Of a stretch of 64,000 nt of DNA, positions 34,038 through 45,941 are shown in pieces. This DNA comes from Zymoseptoria tritici IPO323. Lineage: Eukaryota; Ascomycota; Dothideomycetes; Mycosphaerellales; Mycosphaerellaceae. The notes beneath the pieces were generated by a model. The model saw nothing but the letters and a program-made list of their open reading frames with translations. It had not been told where the DNA came from and did not search any database. How positions within the stretch are numbered: the first letter of the stretch is position 1; every line of letters starts with the position of its first letter. The DNA lies in assembly GCF_000219625.1 (NCBI RefSeq), contig NC_018206.1, forward strand, positions 496,001 to 560,000. Reading direction: 5' to 3'. Position numbers and translations under genes: made by a program.

Positions 34038-35489
34038 ATGGGCATCGTCTTCGAGGACCATGCGCCCAACGTCGCGGCGGCGATCATCATTCTGTCATTC
34101 ATATCTTGCATTGTGTTTCCTTTGCGAGTGTATACGCGGATCAAGTTTGGCTCCTGGGGATTCGATGACTGGGCAATGACCATTGCAGTGGTGGGTCGAC
34201 TAAACGTCAAGCTGCTGATATCTTCGCTGATGTCTTGCAGATACCATATGCCGCCCTCAGCGTCTTCTGCCTCGGAGGTGCTTTCCTCGGCATTGGAGTC
34301 CACAAATGGCATCTCGATGAAGCACAAACCGAGACAGCAATGATGGTATGAACATCATCCATCACCCACAGTTCCCAATCTGATCTCCATCCCAGTGGTT
34401 CTTCTTCTTCGAAATCTTCTTCTGCGTTGCCATAATTCCCATCAAGCTCTCCATCGCCTTCATGCTCATGCGCATCGCCGGTCCGAAACGAATCTACACC
34501 ACCATTCTCTGGGTCGTGACGGTGCTGTTCGTCTTGATGAACGCCATCTCTTTCTTCTACATCATCTTCCGCTGTCAACCAGTCAGTTGGGCTTGGGACA
34601 TGAGTACGCCTGAAGGGCAGTGTTTGCCGACCAAGGATCTGGCGGATATCTACTACGCCGATACCGCGGTGAATATCATTACTGATTGGTGTTGTGCTCT
34701 GCTGTAAGTTTCGGTCGTGCTGCATTTCCTTGTCTCGGTGGCTAATATGAATACGCTGCAGACCGATCCCACTCCTCTGGAACCTCCAACTCAACACCAA
34801 CGCCAAAATCTCCGTCGGCTTCCTCCTCAGTCTCGGCGTCCTCGCCAGTCTCTCCGCTTGCATTCGATTGCGCTACACCGTCAATTTGAACAACACCGAT
34901 GACTACCTCTTCTCCGTCGGCGATGTCGTAATTTGGGGCTGTGCGTTCCATATCTCTTCCCAAAATTGTCTACACAACCACAAACTGACACCTCTCCTTC
35001 TCAGATGCCGAGAACGGCGTCGGCTTCATAGTAGGCTGCATCGCCACTCTCCGCCCCCTCTTCCGCGGCCTCTTTCACCTCGGCGGCAGCAACCCAGCCT
35101 CGCCTAGTCACCATCCTCACCGTAATACCAACTCCCATCGCTCCCAGCCTCGTCGACATGCAAAATTCTCACCTTACAACGATTCCTCTCTCGAAAGCCA
35201 CGGCTCCTCCTCCGATGACCACGATCCGTATTACATCGGAAGTGCGACACGGGAGAAGACGAAGACGAATGTCACTGCTGTGGGTGTAGGAGAGGACCAC
35301 GGTGGTGATGATGGCGGAGGGAGGAAGGAGCAGGGATGGATTGAGCGGGAGAGTGATGAGGAGTATATCTTGCAGGAGGTGAGGGGGAGGAGGGATTGTG
35401 GAGAGGAAGATGGTGGAGGTGAGAGGAGGAGGTGGGAAGGCATGGGTGGGATTCAGGTCTGTAGGAGTGTGGTGCAGATGAGGGATTGA
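34038..35489 (+). CDS. Fungal rhodopsin-domain integral membrane protein
   Basis: Five exons (34038-34190, 34241-34345, 34396-34703, 34762-34940, 35005-35489) join in phase to 409 residues. Seven hydrophobic helices occupy about residues 10-275. Motifs of the large PTH11-like/SAT4 group are present: RVYTRIKFGSWGFDDWAM, RCQPVSWAWDM, INIITDWCCALLPIPLLW and GVGFIVGCIATLRPLF. The remaining 135 residues are a hydrophilic, presumably cytosolic tail that is Asp/Gly/Glu-rich. Members are often expanded in plant-associated fungi and some act as surface-sensing receptors. A specific ligand cannot be inferred. Confidence 0.88.
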
Positions 35490-35672
35490 GGGCGATGGAC
35501 GATCGCTCGCGGAGAGTGAAGTGTACAGAAGTGGAAGTCCTCTGACGCAAGCGCTTGTTCACTAGGATTTCGGAATATCTTTGGCTGGCCAGTTCAGATC
35601 AGGTGTGTTCCGAGGAGTACCTATATCCCTTTTCTCATCACAACCGAAACCCACTCCTGGCAGTCCACCCCC

Positions 35673-37165
35673 TCACAACCACTCCGCGCTCGCACTCCCG
35701 AGTTCCCTGGGCATATACTCATATCCAACCACCTTCCCCTCCACTTCCGCCGCACGCCTGACAGCCTTCTACGTGCCAAGTTTTGTCTCCCTCTCCTGCA
35801 AGAACGTACTTGCCACATCCTTCACACCCTTTCCCTCGAACCGTACATCCTCACTCCCCAACCCCCTCAAAAATATCCCCGTACCCGCCAAGCTAACCCC
35901 GACCTCCCAACTCCCTCCCTCTCTCGCCCTCCTCCACAATGCCGCCAGAATTCCCGTCGCGAGAAAATACCCCGACGCATGATCCAGTGCTTGCACGGGC
36001 AGCACTTTTGCCGGAGGATAAGCATCATCCTGTCCTTCATCGACGACAGCAAAAGCGTCCGCTTTGTCAGTATTCAGCCCAGAGCGGTTTGCGCCATACT
36101 ATCAAACCCTCTCGCATCTTTCCACGACCCGGCTTCACCCCAAGCGTAGAGACTCGCAACAACGATCCCATCAGGACAGATGGCGAGGACTTCTTCTGTG
36201 CTTAGACCTTTTGCGGCCAGTGAGCCGGGACGGTAACTTTGAATCAGCACATCTGCGTCTCGGAGGAGGCGGCGCAGGGCGTCTTTTCCTTCTGCGGAAT
36301 CCAAGTCCAGCTGTATGCTTCGTTTTCCTCGCGACATGTCGATGTCGAGACCCGGTAGGGAAGGGAGATTGGGCGATGTGACCCAGAGTACATCCACGCC
36401 GTGGGCGGCTAGGCAACGGCGTGCGACGGGAGCGGCGATGACGCGGGAGAATTCTAGGACGGAGAGGCCGGTGAGGAGGGAAGGGAAATTGCCTGGTGGG
36501 AGGGGTTTGGGCGGTGAGCTGGAGGAGGTGATGCGACGAATCATGATGGGCGAGGAGGGGAGGAGGTGGTGTTGTGGTAGGGTGGACCGAGTTGGGAAAG
36601 GGCGGACGGCGAAGATGACTGCTTTGTTCGCAAGGGCGGCGGATTCAAGCTCCAGGGCTTTCCAGCCGAGGATTTAGGCAGCGACTTCTTCGCGGTTCGC
36701 GGAAGAGAGGAGGTCGAGGACTTGTAAAGCTGCGGCACGGTGGTTGGGGAAGAAAGCGTGGAATCGAACGTAACCATCTGCCGTCTTGTGTAGGCCGCCG
36801 ATGACACCCCAGCTAGACGGCGGTGGTTGATCGTCGAGAGTCTAGACTTGCTCGGAAGCAGATTCAACAGCAGCATGATGCAGAGGTACTGTGACTTTTT
36901 TGACGGTGCCTGTAAAGTTCCGAGTTGAGTCGAGGAGTGATGCGGCTAGGGCGGAGAGAGCGATTGTAGCGTGGGCGAGTCGGGAGACTTTGAAGGAGGA
37001 GCGGAGAATCTGTTAATCTAAAATGTGTCCAGGATCAAGGGATAGTAAAGCGGATGAAGAAAGCGAGAGAGTATTCCAGATTTGACTTATGGCTGATAGT
37101 GTGCTGGAGTTTGTCAAAACCTGAAAGTGGTCAGGAACAGCATATGCACTTCTTGCCTCGGCCAT
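35673..37165 (-). pseudogene. CoA-transferase family III (CaiB/BaiF type), broken
   Basis: A coherent protein frame runs from ATG 37165 to about 36077 and is interrupted by stops at 37015-37013 (TAA), 36844-36842 (TAG) and 36676-36674 (TAA). All are in the same frame and each is consistent with a lost Gln codon. The intact part 36544-36077 has GLSVLEFSRVIAAPVARRCL, MSRGKRSIQLDLDSAEGK and DVLIQSYRPGS, the hallmark of family III CoA-transferases. A one-base frameshift near 36080 leads to a frame continuing with VQALDHASGYFLATGILAAL. Another TAG follows at 35771-35769, and the original end is probably TGA 35675. No rescue by introns is apparent. This is a dead gene. Confidence 0.8.
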
Positions 37166-37462
37166 ATCGCTCAAATCCCGGCGTTGAGGTATATCTCCTT
37201 CGATTTTCTCGATCCTCAGTCTTGTGTGTTCGATAGTTGACCTTCCAGTAGATGTGAACAGTGATGATTCGTCTTGTGTTGGAGCTGGAGAGCTCGAGCG
37301 AGGCAACACTCACCTGACTCTGACTTTGGCGCTAAGAGCTGGTTGTGCTCTTTTGGATAGGAACGTCAAAGTCGACATGACATCGAGAAGTGTACGTCGC
37401 GACAATATCCGAAGCAAAGCACCATCAAGCTCCATCTCTTGGAAAGGATCGACTTCTATGCA

Positions 37463-39717
37463 TCATACAAACCAGATTGTGTAATTCCAATCGTTGTCGA
37501 CTTCCTCATAGTAATGTCTCGGTACATCATCTACGGCAAACTGTCGATCAAGAACATGTCGGTTGTGCTCGGGCCAAGTTCGTCTCTCCTTGTATGCCCC
37601 TTTTCCCGATTCTCTCGGCCCGCCGAGTTCAACATGCCCAAGACGGCGAAAGCAGGCATCTTTCCCGGTCGGTTCCAGGATCAGACAATCATATCGAGAT
37701 GCACGGCATGACTGATCGATGTCGACATTGTCATGACCGACCAATCGATCGGGTAAGATTAGTGCTATGTTGTCGGCGGGATCCTCGTACTTGCGTCCTT
37801 CTTCATAAATGCGACCATGAAGTAAGTAAAGCGGCTTCTTCTGTACCTCTTCAAAGATCTCAATCGACTTCTCGTCCCAACATAGGGTGCAGCTCTCGAT
37901 CTCCCGGAACCGTGCCTCGCCCACCCTGAAGACAAAATCCTGCTGGTGGTGTTCATCGTCAAACTCCTCATCGAAGAATGTCGGTTCACCGCATCGCTTA
38001 AACACCGCTTCACAGAGCTTCCCACGGATTCTCAATGACTTCCCATGCGCCTGAATTGTATCAAGGTCCATCACATGTAGGCGATCCGTCCCTCGGCCTC
38101 TCGCATTGACGTTGAATCTAGAGGTGCTTTTGGCTCCGGAAATGGATAGCCACGACCACGAAGGTACTTCCATTCCTGGCGTCCGCTGATAGTCATCCCA
38201 TGGACGTCCAATAACACGCCACATCAGTTCGTGAGCAAGCCTGGGTCGCCATATTCCAAAGATGTAGTCCTCTGGCCGGAATCTGAGTAACACGCCGAAG
38301 ATGCGGGCCAGACCGGCTATAGCGACAGACATATCCGACGGGTATGTCAACTTGCAGCTGGAGTACTGGAAGACTAAGGAGTCCCAGAATGATGAAAAAC
38401 AGATCGGGGAGGGCTGGGTGTCAGTGATGTATGGTCGAATGTGCCTGGAAGTCTTTTGAAGGTTTGGACTCTGCCAATGGCTTCGTCGAAAGTATCAGGG
38501 CGGAACTCGCTGGTAGCAAGCTGTAGGCATTCGAAGTGCAGTTGATATTTGCGAAGTGAATGACACGAGGTGCCAGAAAGCGTTCTTGAACCGCCCAAGC
38601 TCGTCCACCGAGAGATGCTGTGTCGTTTACCACGTCGTGTTCCCAAGTGTCGACGAAGCAGAGGTAGTGACCGCTGCTGTTATCCCGTGGGATGAGAAAT
38701 GCGGAAGAATAAACTGGATCGCGTTCTCTGAATAGTCCACCATGCCCATCTTCAGATGCATCGGCCGAAAGACCGACCGACGAGTTGGCGTATACATTTG
38801 TCATCTCTGCTGCTTCGATCGACCAATCTTCATGACTGTCTTGGATGATACAGAGTGCCTGTCTCAAGGATGTCAGCCAATACTCCTACGATATAAGGGG
38901 ACCACGCTGACGTCGATCCAGATGTACTTGATCTTCAGCCGTGCGGTCGTGTAAACAGCGTCCTGAAAAGTCTTGGGCAAAGTATGCCAGTCGATGTCAA
39001 CCGCAAACAACGCCATGTTCCCCTTTGTCAGACGGATAGGCAAGTAGCCACCCCAGCAATGACTGAGGGTAGCATAGCCGATATTGCGGTCTGCCAGACC
39101 GTCAGTATGTACCAAACGTATACGGTATGAGTCGTCAGTGACTCTGATCTCCAGCAGTCGGGTCGGCAGGCGATCACCTGTATGAGCGACTCGCCGCCAC
39201 TGATTGCAAAAGGAATGTCGACGACATCCCCGCAACCATCTCGCGATCTTTGCCATAGCTTCGCTTAACCTGGTAAATCTGCCATTCACCTGCGGACGTC
39301 TGAATAATTCCTCATCTGATCATCTTGAGCTTGGCCGGATAAGCTTCCTCGAGGTCAAACATACCGATGCCAGGCCGTACGCTTATCCAAACTAGAGGCC
39401 AGTCATACTCAGGTGGCTCCACAGACTCTGGCCTAGGATCTCTTCTCGGATGCCAGATTTTCACTCGATCGACGGCAGTGCCGTCTCGGCTGTAAGTCTT
39501 AGCCGTGAGTCGAGCATCCCACCGTTCGAGATCTCGGCGCTCTTCATGTCTGAGTTCGTGCCTCAAAGCAGCATGTACTATCCTGCATACACCGCAACCC
39601 GAGTGATCGAGCGTGCTGACACCTTTCCCACCAGAGGAGTTGTGAACAACTATACCTAGGTCTCGATCTTGCTCCTTTGAGCGTGGATGTGGAAGAGCTG
39701 GCTACATGCCGAGCAGA
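37463..39717 (-). pseudogene. HET-domain (heterokaryon incompatibility) gene, decayed
   Basis: The typical HET order can be read across frames. An N-terminal CSAC and GCGVC segment (about 39717-39560) comes first, then IGYATLSHCWGG...LPKTFQDAVY...YIWID (39289-38912). A 53-bp intron is followed by ALCIIQDSHEDWSIEAAEMTNVYANSS and GGRAWAVQERFLAPRVIHFA (38858-38546). After a frameshift near 38545 the frame continues QLHFECLQLATSEF. After another near 38430 it continues FWDSLVFQYSS, LTYPSDMSVAIAGLARIFG and a long C-terminus to 37463. At least two frameshifts, plus stops in the N-terminal part, break it. HET proteins trigger cell death on fusion of unlike strains, and inactivated copies are common. 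Confidence 0.75.
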
Positions 39718-40392
39718 TCGTACCGTGTCACGATGAATGCATGGCAGGTTGGTGGTCCATGGGAGACTTCGAAGGTGCAAATGGACCAAGGTCTTTGCGA
39801 TTGTGCGAGTGGGTTTCCTGCTGTTTTGTAAGCCAAACCCAGCTCTTTCGACTAGGACTCCGCTCGAGTGTGCAACAGGCCACGCAGACATGTCTAAAAA
39901 GTGAGCAGTCGAGACGCGCGAGCACTCGAGGCGGGTCCACCACAAGGCCGCATGTGCGATGCCTTCAACGCGGATGGCTCACCCGCTTCGATGAGATCGT
40001 TCGTTGCTCGATGAAAGCTGCGCACTGTAAGAGAACGGGGCATCGATGCCGGATGGATGCTGAGTTGGTAAGCAGATGAGAGAGCTTGGGGTGGAGACGA
40101 TGGCCCACGAGTTCAGCCACGCTTAGTCCACCAGGAGACATAACCTTAAGGTAAGGTACCTACCTAAGCCGAATCGGATGCCAATTATGGTGCCTCAAGA
40201 ACGTCAAGACGTCTGGCAAAGTCCATAAAAGGACCGGCTACAGTACAATCGAACATCACATTACCAAAAAAGTATGATAGCGATGCTTTTCTAAACGCCA
40301 AAAAAAAAAAAGAAACTGGGTATCAACCGCCAACCTCCCTTCACAAAACCCTCCCCTCCATGCATCCCCCTCCCTCCCTCCCCTCCCCAATC
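39718..40392. other. Intergenic, nothing recognised
   Basis: Short frames only. An A-run at about 40301 and a C/T-rich stretch lie just before the 3' end of the glycosyltransferase gene. Confidence 0.35.
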
Positions 40393-42291
40393 TTACAAAT
40401 ACACCCTCCCCCCATCCCCCTCCCTCTCCTTCCTAAACCCCTCCCCCTCCACCCCCTCCATCATCTCCTCATGCACCCTCCCAAACCGATGCCGCAACCA
40501 CTCCACCCCTCCATCATCCCTCCAATACATAAGATTAACCGTCTTGAGCACGCCCTCATCGTCCCCCTGTGGTGCGAATCCATTCCATTCTCGGGGGAGG
40601 ACGTGCATGGGAAAGGCGGAGGTGGGGCCAAAGAGGGTGGTTAGGAAGGTGGGGAGGGTGGGTGGAGTTGTTGGTATGGGGGAATCTTCGGAGGGGGGTT
40701 CTTCGGAGGGAGGAGGAGGGGGAGGGGAGTCGTCGCGGGAGGTGAGGCGCCAGGGGATGAGGGTGCGGCGGGTGAGTTGGGATTTCTCGGAGGGGGGGTG
40801 TTGGCGGATGTCGGGTTTACTTGATCGTGCTTCAGATGGTGGCGGTGCCGCTTCCGATTCGACGGCGCCTGGGACGGTCTGTTGGCCAGCCAGCGGCGGT
40901 GACGCTTCATCCGACTTCGAATTTGCATCTGTACTCGCCGCTTCGTCGGCAGTAGAGTCTCCCTCGCCAGGAATAGTCTGCTTCCCCGCACTCGGCGCCG
41001 TCGCAGCAGAATCGCCAGCTGCTTCCAACCCCGCCTCACCCGGCACAGGCTTCGTGTCCGCCACTTCACTCGGCGCAGCAGCAACCGGTGCCTCTCCAGG
41101 TTTCAGCTTCGTACCCATCAACGGCGCCGCACCAGGCGGAATTTTCTCACCCTCTGAGACTGGTCCCGCCGGCAGATCCTTAAGCGGCACCTCCTTCAAC
41201 AACCTCTCCGCCCTCTGCCTCGCCGTCTCCCTCGCCCTCTCCGGTCCCATCGCCATCTCAACCTTCTTCTCCGGCCCCAGAACGCCCAAATACCGCCCCA
41301 CCTCCCGTCCCAACCGTCGCCTCATGCCCAGACTCGGACTTAACACCATAACCCCCGTGTCCACCTCCTTCGCCCTCTCCCCGTCCTCATTCTCCTCTCC
41401 AATTTCCTTCATCACAGCCGCGAAAACAAATCGACAGAGTCCCTTTCCCGTGCCGTGGATTTCCCGATCTTCCACACCCAGTCTGTCGACTTCACACTTC
41501 CTCGTCGTCGCTAGGTCGAAAATCTCATCCACGGGTCCTGTGATGAAGACATTCGGCGCCAAGTACGCGATGCGATCGAAGAGTGTTTGACTCCAGAGAT
41601 TTAACAGGTCAAAGTCCCCTGGTAAATCGTACATGTCCGACACCGCGGTCGCGGCGACAGCTGGAATGAGCGGATCAAGTTCCCGCACCAAACAGCCCAT
41701 TGCGATGAGCACGTTCCGTTGGGCGTCGGACGTTCCCGGTGCGACGAAGACGGTGAAGGGATATTTCGTACTCCTCGTGGGAGGATGCCATAGTAATCGA
41801 TAAGCGAGATGGAGAATAGAGACAAAATTCGGCTCTTTCAAACTCGTCGACGGTACGGAGTAGTACGTTGCGAACGTCGGTTTTCCAGGGCCATGGAAGT
41901 TATGTGGTGCGTAGCGTTTCATGCGATTTAGACCACCGGAAGCTTTGAATTCGGGGGTCGGGAAACCGAGGTCGTCCTCCACCTTTACCGCCGTCGATGA
42001 TTCCGCGCCTTCGACTTTCAACATTCCTTCTGTCGCTTTCAATTTCGCATCGAGGGAGGCTTCTTGCAGGAAATATTTCTCCGACTCCTCGGCCATGGTG
42101 GAGGGTTTGAACTCCGTTTTGGGGATTCCGTAGAAATCATTCTTCGCTTGGACGCTGGAGAAGGCGTCGTGTTCGTGGAGGCGTCCATTTCTTCCGGGTA
42201 ATTGCGCGCGGGAGAGGTATATTGTTAAGAAAATAATGCTGCTCAGAATGGCGAGGGTGAGATTTCGGAGGCCGGGGATGAGGACCACCAT
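40393..42291 (-). CDS. Type II membrane glycosyltransferase-like protein (GT8/GNT1-like)
   Basis: An intronless frame encodes 632 residues. A signal anchor is at about 7-26 (LRNLTLAILSSIIFLTIYLS). The catalytic-like region at about 135-330 includes ATYYSVPS, NFVSILHLAYRLLWHP, LLNLWSQTLFDRIAYLAPNVFITGPVDEIFDL and DTGVMVLSP. The order (sugar-nucleotide fold, YLxxxVFxxxxxDEIFDL, D-x-G-x-x-x-x-x-P) is that of GT8-type transferases. The canonical DxD is not obvious, since YLAPN stands where YLDAD is expected. Residues about 370-530 are low-complexity Pro/Ala/Glu/Ser, including repeats of GE and PPPPS. A conserved-looking tail (FPMHVLPREWNGFAPQ, NLMYWRDDGG) ends the protein. A Golgi location is likely. 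Confidence 0.65.
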   Translation of the reverse strand: MVVLIPGLRNLTLAILSSIIFLTIYLSRAQLPGRNGRLHEHDAFSSVQAKNDFYGIPKTEFKPSTMAEESEKYFLQEASLDAKLKATEGMLKVEGAESSTAVKVEDDLGFPTPEFKASGGLNRMKRYAPHNFHGPGKPTFATYYSVPSTSLKEPNFVSILHLAYRLLWHPPTRSTKYPFTVFVAPGTSDAQRNVLIAMGCLVRELDPLIPAVAATAVSDMYDLPGDFDLLNLWSQTLFDRIAYLAPNVFITGPVDEIFDLATTRKCEVDRLGVEDREIHGTGKGLCRFVFAAVMKEIGEENEDGERAKEVDTGVMVLSPSLGMRRRLGREVGRYLGVLGPEKKVEMAMGPERARETARQRAERLLKEVPLKDLPAGPVSEGEKIPPGAAPLMGTKLKPGEAPVAAAPSEVADTKPVPGEAGLEAAGDSAATAPSAGKQTIPGEGDSTADEAASTDANSKSDEASPPLAGQQTVPGAVESEAAPPPSEARSSKPDIRQHPPSEKSQLTRRTLIPWRLTSRDDSPPPPPPSEEPPSEDSPIPTTPPTLPTFLTTLFGPTSAFPMHVLPREWNGFAPQGDDEGVLKTVNLMYWRDDGGVEWLRHRFGRVHEEMMEGVEGEGFRKEREGDGGRVYL

Positions 42292-43267
42292 GTTTTTTTT
42301 TTTCGTGGCGCGTGTGAGAGAGGGAGAGAAGGGGGTGCCTCCAGGGTGAGGAGGTCACCTCCGCGGTGGGTGGTGGGTGGTGATTGTGGACAAGCTGCCT
42401 GTTTGGTCCCGTTTGTTCTTCAATCGAAGTGTTTTTCTTCGTCCCGGCTGGAGGTGCTCTCCTACTCCCGCTCCCTCTCTCCGACTGGCGTTTCCGAATA
42501 TGGGATATTACCGTGATTATTTTTGTTGCCAGGTTTCCGCTGTAGCTGTAACGACAATCTGCCGGTCTCGGTCGGTCTGGCGTGGATCCGGGGTATTCTA
42601 GGCTGTACCAGGGTTTCTGGAACGTCCAATAATAGACGGTGAGGGTGTGCTGTATTAGTGAATACTTTTAGCGGTCCGGGATGCAGTGACAGTGAATGAC
42701 AAACAGGCCGCTCGACGAGGAAAGAGAGATGCCAAACGATGAAATTGATGTAAAGAAATCCCACGATTGCAGCAAGGTCGGAAGGGAAGGGAGGAAGTGA
42801 GGTCAGTGGTCTTGGTATTGAGTCTAGTGGCAAGGCGTGGCAACAAGCCACATTTACTTACAGCTTCGGCTCTCGGCAGGATTTATGGGCACTGCCAAGA
42901 CCGAGGACGACGACGACGGCGGCGACGAAATGCCTTGAACTTGTATTCATAGCATACCGCCGATCGATCTCATGAGCTTCTAAGACCAGGAGGTCTCGTT
43001 ACGTGGCGAATACCGACAGATGCAAGCAAGTGGTACAACAGGAGCTTGTGTATCTGTATTTGCTTCACTCGGCATAGCGTAAACCCCACCCGAACGTAGC
43101 GGCACGGCATAGCCAGCCGTAGCGCACGAACAGGAAGCGCGGAGGACAACGAACAAAATCATCCTCATTCATCTCAGGTCATCAACATGCTCTCAAGCGC
43201 AATCGGTACTAGTACACCGCAATGCGAACCTCCCAATTTCGCCCACAACTCCGTTCTCGCATCATGA
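42292..43267. other. Intergenic, nothing recognised
   Basis: A run of T next to the glycosyltransferase start (42293-42303) and purine-rich stretches at 42780-42930. No convincing coding sequence was found. Confidence 0.35.
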
Positions 43268-45513
43268 TCAATCCTCATCGAAGATTGCCGTCGCATTCGC
43301 CAAAATCGTCTCCACCACTCTCTGCTGCAGTGCACCGTCGCTGATCTGTGGGCCGGTGTGGTTGCCCATGAGGGTAGGTCTGAAAAGGAATGGTCAGTCA
43401 CGTTCTCGGAAGTTGTCAATGTAAGCATATCAGGGAGACTCACGCAAAACAGACCGCCAAATTCCCGCTCCCCATCCTCGTCCTCTCCTCATTCCCCATC
43501 ACCCGATGCAGATGCAGCACAAGCGCTCTCAAAGTAGCATAATTCGGATCCGGCAAGTCGTTGATGCCCTGATGCAGGGCGTCTCTCCTCACGCCGGGGT
43601 CTTCATGTCTCGCTGCGTCGATAAACTGGCTGTATTGATGGCGCGTGAACAGCGGATCCGGCAGTTCCCGGAAGAAGGATTTCAACAGACTCGCCACGGA
43701 GTTGACATCGTGGCCGAAATTCGCGGGATTGCGGAAGTCGAGAGAAGGGTGGTTGGGTGGCAGTGTGTCAAAGGCGTTGCGGAGACGGGTGACTTGCGAG
43801 CCGGTTCCTGGGGCGCGATAGATCCCCTCCGTGCCGAGGCCGAAGAGGTCGATGGCTTGGATGCATTGGAAGACGAGCATGGGGACTGCGGAGGCGTCGC
43901 GGGCGAAGAGATCGTCGAGGGAGGTGGCGAAGACGCGATGGGCGGGAGAGGGTGAGGGAGATCGAGGGCCTGGGGCGAGTGCGACGGGGATGGAGCCGGT
44001 AGTTTGGTTGTGGGGAGAGGGGGAGGAGAATTGGTCGCCGATTGGGGTGGAGTGGTTGGGAAGGCTGCGCTCGGAGGGATGTTGTGGGTAAGGTGGTGCG
44101 GCGGGAGAATCGTATGCTCGCTGGACGGGTGAAATGGGATCGTGGGATTGCTTGACGGCAAAGGAGGAAGGTGGAGCGGCGTCTGCTGGTGAGTAGGGTG
44201 CGTATGGTGCTGAGCCGGGTTGCGAGTTGCCGGATGTTGGTGCTGCAAAGCTGGATCCTCCCAGTGTGGGTACTGTGAAGCTGGAACCTCCTCCACTTGT
44301 AGGGTTCATCGCTAAAGGTGAGTGGCTTGTTGCTGGAGGCGCTGCTCGTGGTTGTTGCGTTTTAGGTGCCAGAGTTGGGTGTTGCTCGTACTTGATCTCG
44401 CTGGGCCGCGACACCTTGCTGGCGTGTCCAGCCACGAAGTGATGGAAATCAACATCGTTGTCAATCTCGCTGACCATGTCTCGCAAGCTCTTGGGTCCTG
44501 CCGGGCCTGTCGTTTCACTCAATGGTGTGACCGCCAGTCCGTTGCCGAGAAGCAGCTTCTCGTTGAATGTTGCTAGAACGTGTCAGTCAATCCTGTCCAC
44601 ACATCTCAAGATATCCACACTCACCAAACTTCTGCAACTGCAACGTCAACGCACTATCGCTCTCCCTGATCAACTCCAACAACGCCCTCACCGCCTTGGG
44701 CCTCATATCACTCAACAACCACTCCCTCTGACTCTTCGCCCCTCTCACCTTCTCCTCATAATCCGCATCCGCCGCCTGCGTCTTCTTCAACAAATCCTGC
44801 TCATGCTGCTCCGCACTCTTCGGACCCTTCAACCCCAACCTCCTCCCCGCCTTCGTATCCCCCGTCCTCGCACGATCATAATCCTCCGCCAGGGAGTCAT
44901 ACCTCGCCTTGGCCTTTTGCATCGCCTGTTCCGCGTCCGCAGCCCTCTTCTCGGCATCCAATCCTTCATGTTTCCACTGTTTGCGCCCGCGTTCCATGTT
45001 GGCGGAAAGGAGATCGAGGTCTTCGTGCATTTGGTGTAGAGAGAGGGCGAATTGCATTCCGTTGTCGGCCATACGTTCGTGCACGCGGAGGACTTCGCCG
45101 AGTTGGTGAGCGTAGGAACCGCCGCGCATTTCGGTGCGTTTGACATTTTCGAGCTGGGCTTGGGTCAGGCGTTTGAGACCTTTGGCTTGTTCTTCTTCGA
45201 GGTTGGAGCGTTTTTTGAGGAATTGTGCAAAGTCGCGGGTGGAGGCGATGCTTTGCTTGAGGCGGTCGAGGAGGGTGGTGACTATGAAGGAGGTTTGTCA
45301 GTAGGTGAACGGTGTCTTCGAGCGTGTGCTATGCGTACTGCCAATGTTGGAGTAAAGCACCTCGTCCGTTCGAGGGTCGGAGGCAGACGATCTATTTGGT
45401 TTCGATGCACCTCCATTGCTGAATGCTGCTGGTGCGTTCATCTCAGGACTCACCGGAGCGGACCCGTTGTTGGTCGGGCCAGCTCCATTGCTGTCGTCGA
45501 TGAGTTCGACCAT
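43268..45513 (-). CDS. RGD1: F-BAR and RhoGAP protein (RGD1 type)
   Basis: Four exons (45513-45339, 45281-44625, 44572-43444, 43379-43268) join in phase to 690 residues. An F-BAR/FCH coiled-coil domain occupies about 55-300 (LLDRLKQSIASTRDFAQFLKKRSNLEEEQAKGL onward). A Pro/Ser/Ala-rich linker is at about 340-450, and the RhoGAP domain is at about 460-680. The RhoGAP has the arginine-finger segment GTEGIYRAPG, FGHDVNSVASLLKSFFRELPDPLF and the closing GNLAVCFAPTLMG. F-BAR plus RhoGAP in this order is the yeast Rgd1 arrangement, a GAP for Rho3/Rho4 acting at the cortex in polarised growth. Confidence 0.92.
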
Positions 45514-45941
45514 GTCGGTGGTGTTGTATGCAGTTGGGTGAGGCGATCACGATAAGCTGGTCGAGGCGATCCACAAACGAACGAGTGGCCGAGATGGTGG
45601 TCTAGGTGGTGGTGGTGTGTGTAAAGCAATAGAGAACGAGAAGCAAGTTAGCAGGTCGTCTCGCTTCAAGATTCCCTTCGTCTCGCATACGACGTCGCGC
45701 TTCAGCCACCCTTGGGACGCAACCAAGCAACCTCCACGCAATGTGGCTTAACTCAACTTTGACACGCTTCTCTTCGGCAACGGGAAGGGCCGCCTGCCGT
45801 CCCGCTTCCATCTCGATTGCCCCCACCCCGAGCTTCAAACCTTGTACATTACGCATGACGATCGTGTCGAAAGAAGAAGAAGAAGAGCTACTCGACTTCA
45901 TCTTCTCTACAACAACAACATCAACGACACACACCGCCAAA
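45514..45941. other. Bidirectional promoter region, RGD1 / PNPOx-like gene
   Basis: 428 bp separate two divergent start codons. A GAAGAAGAAGAAG run lies at about 45875-45890 and an AACAACAACA run just before the right-hand ATG. Confidence 0.45.

Noticed and set aside
40544..41590. Long + strand frame of 348 codons
   Set aside because: Antisense to the low-complexity part of the glycosyltransferase-like gene; its Ser/Gly-rich sequence mirrors the repeats of the real frame.
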